DNA of 64,000 nt, from the NCBI RefSeq assembly GCF_030588185.1, contig NZ_JAOSID010000002.1, forward strand, positions 1-64,000, written 5' to 3'. The DNA is from Candidatus Phytoplasma melaleucae. Its GTDB lineage: Bacteria; Bacillota_I; Bacilli_A; Acholeplasmatales; Acholeplasmataceae. The translations under genes were made by a program, and so were the position numbers. Position 1 is the stretch's first letter, and every line of letters begins with the position of its first letter. The notes beneath the pieces are model-generated. The model saw only the letters and a program-made list of their open reading frames with translations, had not been told where the DNA came from and searched no databases. Below are positions 55,325-63,734 of the stretch, piece after piece.

Positions 55325-56086
55325 ATGAAAAAAGAAATAGCCATTAAAATTAGAGATCTAACTGTAGCTTATCATCTAAAACCAGTTTTGTGGGATATTG
55401 ATATAGATATTTATCAAAGCTCTTTAACAGCTATTTTGGGGCCTAATGGTGCTGGAAAATCAACTTTAATTAAAACTATTTTAGAATTAATTCCCAAAGT
55501 GTCTGGAGAAGTTTTATTTTATAATCAAAAATATGGGCAAGTAAGAAAAAAAATTGCCTATGTACCACAAAGAAATTCAGTTGATTGGGATTTCCCTACT
55601 ACTGTTTTTGATGTTGTTTTAATGGGTCGTTACGGACATTTAGGATGGTTTAAAAAACCAACTGTTAAAGATAAAGAAATAGTAATGCAATCTTTAGAAA
55701 AAACAGGAATTCAAAATCTTAAGGACCGTCAAATATCTGAACTTTCAGGCGGCCAACAACAAAGAATTTTTTTAGCTCGCGCCTTAGCTCAACAAGGAGA
55801 TATTTATTTTATGGACGAGCCGTTTCAAGGGGTTGATATCCAAACAGAAAAAAAAATTATCCAAGTTTTAAAAGATTTGCAAAAAGAAAATAAAACCATT
55901 ATTGTAGTACACCATGATTTAGAAACAGTAACTCAATATTTTGATCATGTAGTTTTAATAAACGTACAAAAAATTGCAAGCGGTACTATGGATGCAGTTT
56001 TTAATCAAACTAATTTAACTAAAACTTTTCAAAATAAACAATTAAAAAAAGATATTCATAATTTTGTAAACTTAAAAGAAAACTAA
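55325..56086 (+). CDS. znuC: Zn/Mn ABC transporter, ATP-binding protein
   Basis: 253 aa. Walker A GPNGAGKST, Q loop YVPQRNSVDWDFPTTVFDVV (family-typical), signature LSGGQQQR, Walker B IYFMDEPF and the switch His in VVHHD. It energises metal uptake by the two permeases that follow. RBS AAGGAG. All motifs are intact, unlike the remnant at 28953. Confidence 0.95.
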   Translation: MKKEIAIKIRDLTVAYHLKPVLWDIDIDIYQSSLTAILGPNGAGKSTLIKTILELIPKVSGEVLFYNQKYGQVRKKIAYVPQRNSVDWDFPTTVFDVVLMGRYGHLGWFKKPTVKDKEIVMQSLEKTGIQNLKDRQISELSGGQQQRIFLARALAQQGDIYFMDEPFQGVDIQTEKKIIQVLKDLQKENKTIIVVHHDLETVTQYFDHVVLINVQKIASGTMDAVFNQTNLTKTFQNKQLKKDIHNFVNLKEN

Positions 56087-56145
56087 ATAAAAAGAATTAA
56101 ATTAAATATAAATAAAATAACTAAACACATAAGAAAGGATTAAAT

Positions 56146-57210
56146 ATGTTTGTTTTAGAATTTAATTATACTGTTGTTAAAGTGCTTTTAGCAGCTAGTT
56201 TTTTAGGGTTTACATCAGGTATTTTAGGTGTTTTTATTATCCTGAAAAAACAAGCCTTAATTGGCGATGCTCTTTCACATACTGCTTTGCCAGGAATTGC
56301 CTTAGTTTATCTTTTTGTTCGCAGTACAGATATTTGGGTTTTGTGGTTAGGTGCTATTCTTGCTTCGTTTGTTACTTTGTTTTTGATGGAACTTATTAAA
56401 AAATATTCTAAAATTAAATCTGATACAGTCTTATCGTTAGTGCTTGCCTCTTTTTTTGGTTTAGGTAACGTTTTAATTGCCATTGCTCAAAATACTGGTG
56501 AGGATAATAAAATAGCTACTTTGGAAAAATTTATTTTAGGGCAAATTGCTTTGGTAACTAAACTAGATATGATTTCTACTGGCATTATGGCCTTAATTAC
56601 TTTAGTAGTGGTGGCTAGCTTGTGGAAAGAAGTTAAAATCTATATTTTTGATGATAAGTTTGCCCAAAGTATCGGGTTTAACACTAAAATTATGACTTTT
56701 ATTCTCAATTTCTTATTAATTGGCGTAATAGTTATTAGTTTAAAAATTATTGGTATTATTTTGACAAGTGCCTTCTTAATTATGCCAGGAATAATTGCCC
56801 GTCAATTTAGTGATAGATTTGTTACTAATGTTATTATTGCTTCCATTGTTACTTTCTTTTCTAGTTCGATTGGAGTTTTTATAAGTAATAGTGTAGAAGA
56901 TATGCCAACAGGACCAATTATTATTGTTATTACTGCTTTATTTATTGCTATTTCTTTATTATTTTCTCCTAAATATGGAGTTATTAGTAGATATATGCAA
57001 AAAATTAAATATCAAAAAAAGATTAAAAAATTTCGCCAACTTATTCATCTTTATTATGAACAAGAAGAAATTCAAAGCCTGAGTTTGCCAATAATTCAAA
57101 TAGAAAGTTTTTTATGGAAGGAAAAATATTTAATGTTGCAAAATCAAAAACCCCAATTAACACCTAAAGGAATTAAATTAGTTGAAAATTTAATTGATGG
57201 TGTTGTTTAA
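56146..57210 (+). CDS. znuB: Zn/Mn ABC transporter permease 1, with C-terminal extension
   Basis: 354 aa. ABC-3 family permease with about eight or nine helices (GALIGDALSHTALPGIAL is here as QALIGDALSHTALPG). After the last helix is a soluble ~70-residue extension ending LTPKGIKLVENLI, which looks like the winged-helix tail seen on TroC/MntC-type permeases. It overlaps the next permease by 1 nt (TAATG), so the two are coupled and probably form a heterodimer. Confidence 0.92.
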   Translation: MFVLEFNYTVVKVLLAASFLGFTSGILGVFIILKKQALIGDALSHTALPGIALVYLFVRSTDIWVLWLGAILASFVTLFLMELIKKYSKIKSDTVLSLVLASFFGLGNVLIAIAQNTGEDNKIATLEKFILGQIALVTKLDMISTGIMALITLVVVASLWKEVKIYIFDDKFAQSIGFNTKIMTFILNFLLIGVIVISLKIIGIILTSAFLIMPGIIARQFSDRFVTNVIIASIVTFFSSSIGVFISNSVEDMPTGPIIIVITALFIAISLLFSPKYGVISRYMQKIKYQKKIKKFRQLIHLYYEQEEIQSLSLPIIQIESFLWKEKYLMLQNQKPQLTPKGIKLVENLIDGVV

Positions 57211-58304
57211 TGATAAGTTTTATTAATAATGTTGTTAGCGGCTTTGAATTAGATGTTTTTTTAGTTATTTTATTTTGTTCTTTGACTTTGGCTAGTTTAG
57301 GAGTTTTTTTAGTATTGAAAAAATCTTCTATGGTGGTTGATGCGATGAGTCATAGTGTTTTATTAGGCATTGTTATAGCTTTTTTAGTAGTTAAAAATAT
57401 CAATTCTCCTCTTTTAATTATGGGGGCTGCTTTAGTAGGTGTACTTACAGCTTATATGGTAGAACTTTTAGGCAAGAATTCTAAAGTTACTAAAGATGCT
57501 TCTATTGGGATTGTTTTTACTTTTTTCTTTTCGGTAGCTATTATTTTGATAAGTCTTTATACAAGACATGAACATCTTGATACTGATGCTGTTTTTTTAG
57601 GCAATATTGAGCTGACCCACCTTAACCAACTCAAAAAAATTATTCCTCTTTTATGTATTAATTTGCTGTTCGTTTTTTTCTTTTATAAAGAATTAAAAAA
57701 CTACATTTTTGATCCTACTCTAGCTGTCATCCTCGGATTTTCGATTAATTTAATTAATTATTTATTAATGTTTTTAGTTTCTATGACAGCTGTTATTTCT
57801 TTTGATGTAGTTGGTTCTATTATGGTAATTTCTTGTATGATTGGACCTGCCGCCATATCTCTTTTAGTTACCAAAAACTTATGTAATAGTTTTTTACTTT
57901 CTTTATGGATTGCATTTGTTGATTCTAGTATTGGTTATTATTTGGCAATTGGACTTAATTTGCCAGTATCAGGGCTAATTGCTTTTATGAATTTAGTTAG
58001 CTTTTTGCTCTTTTTCTTCTTAGCTCCTAAAACTGGAATTGTTGCTAAAATAATTAAAAATAATTTGCAAAGAAAAGAATTTATGATTATTTCTTTACTA
58101 ATGCATCTTAAAAATAACCAAAACCAATTACAAAAAAACCATTATCAAGAGATTTATAAAGATCTAAAATGGCCTTTATTTCGTTATAATAAATGTCTTA
58201 ATAATGCTTTAAAAAAAGGCTATATCCGAATAAAGAATAATCAAGTAATATTAAATACTTCAGGGAAATATGTTTTAGAAGAAAAAATTGCTCTTTGGAT
58301 TTAA
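57210..58304 (+). CDS. Zn/Mn ABC transporter permease 2, with C-terminal extension
   Basis: 364 aa, a paralogue of permease 1: SSMVVDAMSHSVLLGIV, VVGSIMVISCMIGPAAISLL, and a C-terminal extension ending LNTSGKYVLEEKIALWI. Two permeases with one ATPase match the TroABCD/MntABCD arrangement better than ZnuABC of E. coli. Its 3' half has a decayed relative at 29275-29810. A terminator follows. Confidence 0.92.
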   Translation: MISFINNVVSGFELDVFLVILFCSLTLASLGVFLVLKKSSMVVDAMSHSVLLGIVIAFLVVKNINSPLLIMGAALVGVLTAYMVELLGKNSKVTKDASIGIVFTFFFSVAIILISLYTRHEHLDTDAVFLGNIELTHLNQLKKIIPLLCINLLFVFFFYKELKNYIFDPTLAVILGFSINLINYLLMFLVSMTAVISFDVVGSIMVISCMIGPAAISLLVTKNLCNSFLLSLWIAFVDSSIGYYLAIGLNLPVSGLIAFMNLVSFLLFFFLAPKTGIVAKIIKNNLQRKEFMIISLLMHLKNNQNQLQKNHYQEIYKDLKWPLFRYNKCLNNALKKGYIRIKNNQVILNTSGKYVLEEKIALWI

Positions 58305-58417
58305 ATAATCAAATCCATCAACATGCTTTAATAAAGTGGGTTTTTATTTCATTTATAATAAGTTTTATAATATTTAAACAATATTCAAACACTCGATTAT
58401 TATATAAAAGTTATTTT

Positions 58418-58450
58418 GGGACCTTTTTAAAAAAGAGGTCCTATTTTTTT
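58418..58450 (+). terminator. Intrinsic terminator after the znu operon
   Basis: GGACCT pairs with AGGTCC with A-T pairs inside and a T8 run right after. Confidence 0.82.
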
Positions 58451-58625
58451 TATGAATGGGTTCGATGTTTTGTATATAAAATACTTACCCCATTCAATAA
58501 CCAAAAACAAAGTAATTATTATTTTAAAATTTTTTAACATCGGTAAAAAGTTTTTAAGATCCTTAAAGCCTAAAAAGAATTGAAAAAATAACCTTTTTCC
58601 CTCTACTTGAAAGATTTAATTTACA
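58451..58625. other. Spacer with two interleaved inverted repeats
   Basis: GAATGGG (58454) can pair with CCCATTC (58489-58495), and CGATGTT (58463-58469) with AACATCG (58536-58542). The order is that of a pseudoknot. An 80-codon ORF across the terminator is not credible. Confidence 0.4.
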
Positions 58626-58770
58626 ATGAAAAATAAAATTAACAAAGTTATATTTAAATTATTAATTTTGATCTGTACATTTATTTTATGAATATTAATA
58701 TGTTTTTATATTACAAAAATAATAAAAATAGAAATTATTAATCACTATAAAGAAACCAATAAAAACTAAT
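58626..58770 (+). pseudogene. Truncated duplicate of the 106-aa membrane protein gene
   Basis: The first ~65 nt are almost the same as the start of the gene at 58856 (MKNKINKVIFKLLILICTFIL), but a TTA Leu codon is changed to TGA and the rest is shortened and diverged. Confidence 0.85.
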
Positions 58771-58855
58771 TTATCTTAAAAAATAAATATTATTGATAAA
58801 TGTAAAAAAATGTTGAAAAACAAAAAAATTTAAAACGAGAAGGATTTAATTTAAA

Positions 58856-59176
58856 ATGAAAAATAAAATTAACAAAGTTATATTTAAATTATTGATTTTG
58901 ATTTGTACATTTATTTTATTAACATTAACATGTATTTTATTAAATAAAATAATAAACAATAACAAAAAAATAACACAATCAAATAATATAGTAGAAACAC
59001 AAAATGCTAATGTACCTCACAAAAACAAAAATATTTTAAAAAAAATGAAAAATAATAAAATATTTCAAAAAATAAAAAATAATAAACATAAAATATCTAA
59101 ATATTTTATAACAAGAGATATTCATATTGTAGGTTTAGTAACAGGATTAATAACTGGATTACTTTCTTTGGCTTAG
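58856..59176 (+). CDS. Small membrane protein of unknown function (106 aa)
   Basis: N-terminal hydrophobic helix after a basic start (FKLLILICTFILLTLTCILL), a Lys/Asn-rich middle (residues ~33-80), and a second hydrophobic segment at the C terminus (IVGLVTGLITGLLSLA). RBS GAGAAGG about 12 nt upstream. I do not recognise a family; small proteins of this make-up are common in phytoplasma mobile units. A decayed copy lies just upstream and a strong terminator just downstream. Confidence 0.65.
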   Translation: MKNKINKVIFKLLILICTFILLTLTCILLNKIINNNKKITQSNNIVETQNANVPHKNKNILKKMKNNKIFQKIKNNKHKISKYFITRDIHIVGLVTGLITGLLSLA

Positions 59177-59204
59177 TCAATCTATAATCTAGTAGTTTTT
59201 AAAT

Positions 59205-59244
59205 AAAAACCAAATTATTTATTAATAAATAATTTGGTTTTTTT
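59205..59244 (+). terminator. Strong intrinsic terminator
   Basis: Very long perfect hairpin (AAAACCAAATTATTTATT and its complement) followed by T7. Confidence 0.88.
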
Positions 59245-59269
59245 ACTTTTATAATAATGTCATTTTATT

Positions 59270-59400
59270 TTTTTTAAAAATTAATTTTTTTAATAAAAAG
59301 GAAAATACAAGCTCCTAAAACCGAAATAAACATTATAAATGTAGTAATAAATAAAGTTTTATTCGATGTTTTTTTAATAATAATATACCTCTTCTCTCCG
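59270..59400 (-). CDS. Possible small membrane peptide, start uncertain
   Basis: On the minus strand a purine-rich GAGAGAAGAGG is followed by an open frame that includes TSNKTLFITTFIMFISVLG and ends KKINF with TAA near 59277. There is no ATG, GTG or TTG at proper distance (ATT codons only), so it may be a decayed gene. Confidence 0.25.
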
Positions 59401-59524
59401 TTTATATTTTATTAATATGATATGCAAAATAATTTAATTAATTGGTTATTTTATGTTTTCTTATATCATTTTTATTTGTTTGATTATTACTGTTATAAAT
59501 AATATTATAATTATGCGGCATAAC

Positions 59525-59765
59525 ATTTTAGTGCATAGATAATTGTATTTGGGATGTATATATACGATGAATATTGCCATCTACAAATAATGAATTTAGA
59601 TCATCTGTTGTATTATCAAATTTTTCATTATTTTCTTTTATCATTTTTTTATAAAGTCTCCACCTTTATCATCGATATTACCTGTAATTTTGATATTTGA
59701 AATAAGGTGCATATCAGAATATGTTTGATCTTGAATAAAAAATAATACACTTTTCTAAGGTATTT
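59525..59765 (-). pseudogene. Decayed gene of unknown family
   Basis: On the minus strand, coding-like pieces in two frames: LFFIQDQTYSDMHLISNIKI with TGNIDDKGGDF, then after a shift KENNEKFDNTTDDLNSLFV and a final IYTSQIQLSMH stop. No family recognised. Confidence 0.5.
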
Positions 59766-59899
59766 TTTGGTTTTCAAGAATCATAAATTTGCTTTTTTTT
59801 ATAAAATTAAGTTTTACTAAGTAAAGTAGCGTTTAATAAGGATTTAGAAGTGTAGAAATAATTACTTACCATTTGAAGAAGAAAACTTATTTTTATAAT

Positions 59900-60297
59900 A
59901 ACGTTCACATACCAGATAATAGAAGTTTCAGGAACTAAAACACCTAGAAATAATAGCATACAAAAAGAATTAACCCAATATGCTAAAACATTAAAAAATA
60001 CTATTAATAAAAAAAAGAATCTTCCGATGAAGAAAGAAATAATGTTTTACAATTAATAAATTTAAATTCTAAATTAAATTAAAAGAAAATAAGCTTCAAA
60101 AAGTTTTATTTCCGTTTTATTAAAACCTTCCCAAACAAGGTGGGAATCTTTTAAAAGTTGGGTTACTTTTACAAATAAAGAAAACTCCAAATCTTTAAAA
60201 GATGTTTATCAATCTATACTAAATGATTTACAAAAAAAACAAAGAATTACAATCAGATTTGAAGAAATTAAAAAATATAAATGATGAAAAAGAACAT
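59900..60297 (+). pseudogene. Decayed gene remnant before the right repeat
   Basis: Plus-strand coding-like pieces in several frames (EVSGTKTPRNNSIQKELTQY; WESFKSWVTFTNKENSKSLK then DVYQSILNDLQKKQ). Stops interrupt them and the repeat begins directly after. Lys/Asn/Ser-rich, of unknown family. Confidence 0.45.
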
Positions 60298-60676
60298 TCA
60301 AGTTAAAAAAATAGCTCTTTTTTTTTGGCCTGGAGCTTTAACTCTAATTGTTCAAACTCACCCATCATATTGCCAATTAACCAAAGAAAAAAAAATAGGA
60401 ATCAGAATACCCAACCATTTACTAACTTTGAAACTACTTCAAAAAAAAGGTCCTCTAAAAACTACTTCTGTTAATGAAAGCGGGTTCCCCCCTTTACAGA
60501 ATTTAAAAGTACTTATAAACAAATACCAAAATCAAGTAGATTATATTTACCTTGATAATCAAAATTTATCACAAACACCTTCTACAGTGATAGATACAAC
60601 TACTACTCCTTTTTGGCGCGTTTTAAGAAAAGGGGCAATTACATTATCTATGATTCGAAAAATATTAATTAAATAA
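60298..60676 (+). pseudogene. tsaC 3' fragment
   Basis: Identical to the last two-thirds of tsaC at 50772-51150, without the N-terminal substrate-binding motifs (FPTDTVYG). An ATG at 60281 could be read into it, but the protein would lack the active site. Confidence 0.92.
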
Positions 60677-61672
60677 TACCGTTTTAGCCATGAATAAAAA
60701 TCTTATATCAGGGGCTTTAATCCCTAATTGCATTTCAAAATACAATTCGAAAAAAAATAAAAACAAAGAAACAACCCTTTCTATATTGAAAGAACGTAAT
60801 TCTTTAGCTAAAAAAAAAGTTTTAACAGAAGAATACTTTAACAACGAGGAAATTTGCTTTTGACTTATATTTTGGCGTAATAATCTTTCAGCGACAATCA
60901 TTTCTTGTAATTTTTTTAAAATTCGGTACAAAAACAAAAAAATATCTTTTTTTTGGCTAACTGTTTTTTGGAAAAAGGCAAAATCACTTATAGAACTTTT
61001 TTCGCTAATTATAAATTCTATTAAAGTAAGAACACTTGTATCTTCTGACGCATAAGTCAATTGTTCAATAACAGATTCATCATGAATCTTTTTTTTTGGT
61101 AAATGATATAACTTAATTTTATTAATTTCCTCACTTAACAAGAACAAATCCCCGTTAGTTTTTTGTATTAATCGATAAATAAATTTATCTTTAATGGTTT
61201 CATTGATAAAAAAACCTTCTTGCGTAAAAGTGTTTAAAATATAAGAAAATAAATCATCTTTGCGATGAATAGACTTAATTTTTAATACTTGAGCAAATCT
61301 TAATAATTTGTTTTTCACCAGAGCAAAAAAATGATTATTTTCATCTAATGTAACATACATAATAATGTTCTGATCAGATGATTTATTTAAATAATTTACT
61401 AAAAAAGAAAAATAATCAACTTTTTTTAACTCAAATAACAAAGAAATATTTTCTATAAAAAAAACTTTTTTTTGGGAAAAAAAATTGCCGGTAGATAACA
61501 ATTCTTTCATTCGAGCCATAATATCAAAATAATTATGAGATTCGAATTTACAATAGTAAAAATAATAATTATTTTTATGGCAAAATTCTACTAAATAATT
61601 CTTTTCCCTTTCTAAAAAAAATAACTGTGAATAACATAATAAACTTAAATAAACCACTCTTTTAACCGCCAC
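60665..61672 (-). CDS. holA: DNA polymerase III subunit delta, copy 2
   Basis: 335 aa, the same protein as at 51139-52146 residue for residue. It sits in its presumed original context next to the intact xer. Both copies appear able to be expressed, which would double the gene dose; no divergence has yet built up, so the duplication is recent. Confidence 0.85.
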   Translation of the reverse strand: MAVKRVVYLSLLCYSQLFFLEREKNYLVEFCHKNNYYFYYCKFESHNYFDIMARMKELLSTGNFFSQKKVFFIENISLLFELKKVDYFSFLVNYLNKSSDQNIIMYVTLDENNHFFALVKNKLLRFAQVLKIKSIHRKDDLFSYILNTFTQEGFFINETIKDKFIYRLIQKTNGDLFLLSEEINKIKLYHLPKKKIHDESVIEQLTYASEDTSVLTLIEFIISEKSSISDFAFFQKTVSQKKDIFLFLYRILKKLQEMIVAERLLRQNISQKQISSLLKYSSVKTFFLAKELRSFNIERVVSLFLFFFELYFEMQLGIKAPDIRFLFMAKTVLFN

Positions 61673-61727
61673 ATATTAGTATTTTAGATTTTTTTTTAAT
61701 CTTTTTAATTTATAAAATCATTATAAA

Positions 61728-62690
61728 TTATTTTTTTATCCTTATATGTTTTTTAGGCATACTTTTCTTAAAACCATCTTTTACTATAGGAATAGCAGCA
61801 CGAGGATGATATTTATAATATATTTCTTTTAAACGTTTTTGACTAACATGTGTATAAATCTGAGTAGTCGAAATATCCTCATGCCCTAAAATACTTTGTA
61901 AAGCTCTTAAATCTATACCATTTTCTAATAAATGTGTTGCAAATGAATGTCTTAAAGTATGAGGAGAATATTTCTGTTTTAAACCAGATAATTTTATCTT
62001 TTGTTTAAAAATCTTATAACAACCCTGTCTAGATAAACGCCCTCCTTTATAATTCACAAAAACGAAACAATTAGATGTTTTACACAAAAGAAAATCACGA
62101 GAACATTTAAGATATAATTCAATAACTTGAGCAGAATATTTAGAAATAGGGACCATTCTTTCTTTGCTGCTTTTTCCTGTAACCAAAACATACATCTCTT
62201 CTAAATGTAACCGATCTAAAGTAAGATTTAAAAGTTCTGATATTCTTAACCCCGACCCATACATTAATTCAAATATAGCCTGATTCCGTAAACTAATATA
62301 AGAATCATTTTGGTTAATTTGTGCTAAAAAACGAAAAGTTTCTTTCAAAGATAAAACAGTGGGTAAGTTTTTATTTATTTTAGGCATTTTCAAAGACAAA
62401 GCGATATTATAAACAACTTGGTTTTCTATTAAGAAAAAATCATGTAATTTTTTAATAACAACAATTTTCCTAGCTAAAGTTTTGCTGCTTAATTTTTTTT
62501 CAGTTGTAATAAATTCTAAAAAAAGAAATATGTGATTTGGACGTATTTCGCACGGTTCTTTTAATTTTAAATATTTGTCTATAAATTCCAAATATTGTCT
62601 CACATCAGTCAAGTAAGATATTATAGTATTTAAAGATAGAATCAATTCATGTTTTAGGTATAATTCGAACGCTTGTATAATATATTTCAT
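61728..62690 (-). CDS. Tyrosine recombinase, XerD-like
   Basis: 320 aa, complete. N-terminal core-binding domain (YLKHELILSLNTIISYLTDV), then GSGLRISELLNLTLD (first Arg), VTGKSSKERMVPIS (Lys), [12 protein letters not shown] (His, Arg), [11 protein letters not shown] (His) and the nucleophile Tyr in IYTHVS. It is different from the Xer at 20571. Its 3' third is part of the duplicated segment. Confidence 0.92.
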   Translation of the reverse strand: MKYIIQAFELYLKHELILSLNTIISYLTDVRQYLEFIDKYLKLKEPCEIRPNHIFLFLEFITTEKKLSSKTLARKIVVIKKLHDFFLIENQVVYNIALSLKMPKINKNLPTVLSLKETFRFLAQINQNDSYISLRNQAIFELMYGSGLRISELLNLTLDRLHLEEMYVLVTGKSSKERMVPISKYSAQVIELYLKCSRDFLLCKTSNCFVFVNYKGGRLSRQGCYKIFKQKIKLSGLKQKYSPHTLRHSFATHLLENGIDLRALQSILGHEDISTTQIYTHVSQKRLKEIYYKYHPRAAIPIVKDGFKKSMPKKHIRIKK

Positions 62691-62753
62691 AGATAAAATT
62701 TTAACTTTCTAAAAGATAAACCCAAAAATCTATTTAGATGAATTAGTTTTAAT

Positions 62754-63536
62754 TTAATTTTTTTTAAGCGTTAAATGATTTTGTTTATTTCTATTAGTAG
62801 TGAAATACATAAAAAAAGTAGATAAAGGAATTTTAATAAAGTTAGTCAGAAAAATAGATTCCCAGTAAAATTTTTTCGTCGTAAAATAAATCAATAAAGT
62901 AGCTATAACAGAAATCGAATAATTGAACAAACAAATCATTAATGAAATATCTTTTTGTTTATAAACATTTAAATATTTAGAAATAATATCTATACCCCCA
63001 GTAGAACCCCCTATTCTAATAGTAATACCACCAATAATTCCTCCTAAAATAGCAGAAACTATTATTCTCACAAAAGAAGACCAAAACCCACCATCCATAT
63101 CAAATAAACCAAAAAAATTTTTCATTTTGTTTAAATATAAACTATTATTATTGTTAATAGAAGCAGTTAACAAAATTAAAAAAACGAAAATAGAAATACT
63201 GTTAATAAGAGTACTTATAGTAAACTTATAACTTAATTTAGGAAAAGAAATAAAAATAAATAAAAATGCGTTTATGATTATATAGAAAAAAGCAGAAAAT
63301 AAACCAACAAACAAAGAATTATTTTTTAAAAATATAAAATTCGCTTTTAATATTTTAGCAATAGCATCACCAATACCATGTATACCTGTCGCATATGAAT
63401 TAACTTTATAATTGCCACTATTGAAAAAAACATCCGAAAGAGAATAAATAAAACATAAAAATATATTGATAAAAATAGTTTTCACATGTAATTTATTTTT
63501 AGGCCCAAAAAGAGAATTATCTCTATTATTTTTCAT
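62754..63536 (-). CDS. YitT-family (DUF161) membrane protein
   Basis: 260 aa with about five or six hydrophobic segments. The key family block GGIIGGITIRIGGSTGGIDII lies around residues 165-185. Members are common in Firmicutes and their function is unknown. A soluble C-terminal DUF2179 domain, present in many homologues, is missing, so it is a short form. Confidence 0.8.
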   Translation of the reverse strand: MKNNRDNSLFGPKNKLHVKTIFINIFLCFIYSLSDVFFNSGNYKVNSYATGIHGIGDAIAKILKANFIFLKNNSLFVGLFSAFFYIIINAFLFIFISFPKLSYKFTISTLINSISIFVFLILLTASINNNNSLYLNKMKNFFGLFDMDGGFWSSFVRIIVSAILGGIIGGITIRIGGSTGGIDIISKYLNVYKQKDISLMICLFNYSISVIATLLIYFTTKKFYWESIFLTNFIKIPLSTFFMYFTTNRNKQNHLTLKKN

Positions 63537-63734
63537 CTGTAATCTCCGCTTTTTCTACATTTTTTTTTCATTAAAATATAATTACAACTAAATAACAGGA
63601 ATAATTCAATTTACAAATAAAAATAATTAAAAAAAATTGAATGATAATAAGAATTTTTAAAGTTTGAATTTAATATATTTTAATATATCTTTATTTTCAT
63701 TTTTTTAGTTCATAGATTTAAATTTTAATAACTT

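Larger units (their letters stand above)
60298..62037. repeat. 1,740-bp direct repeat, right copy
   Basis: Same sequence as 50772-52511. The left edge cuts tsaC; the right edge lies inside the intact xer gene, which continues to 62690. With the left copy it frames 7,786 bp of sequence. Confidence 0.92.

Noticed and set aside
58295-58537. 80-codon ORF after the second permease
   Set aside because: It crosses a strong terminator, overlaps the previous gene and has no RBS.
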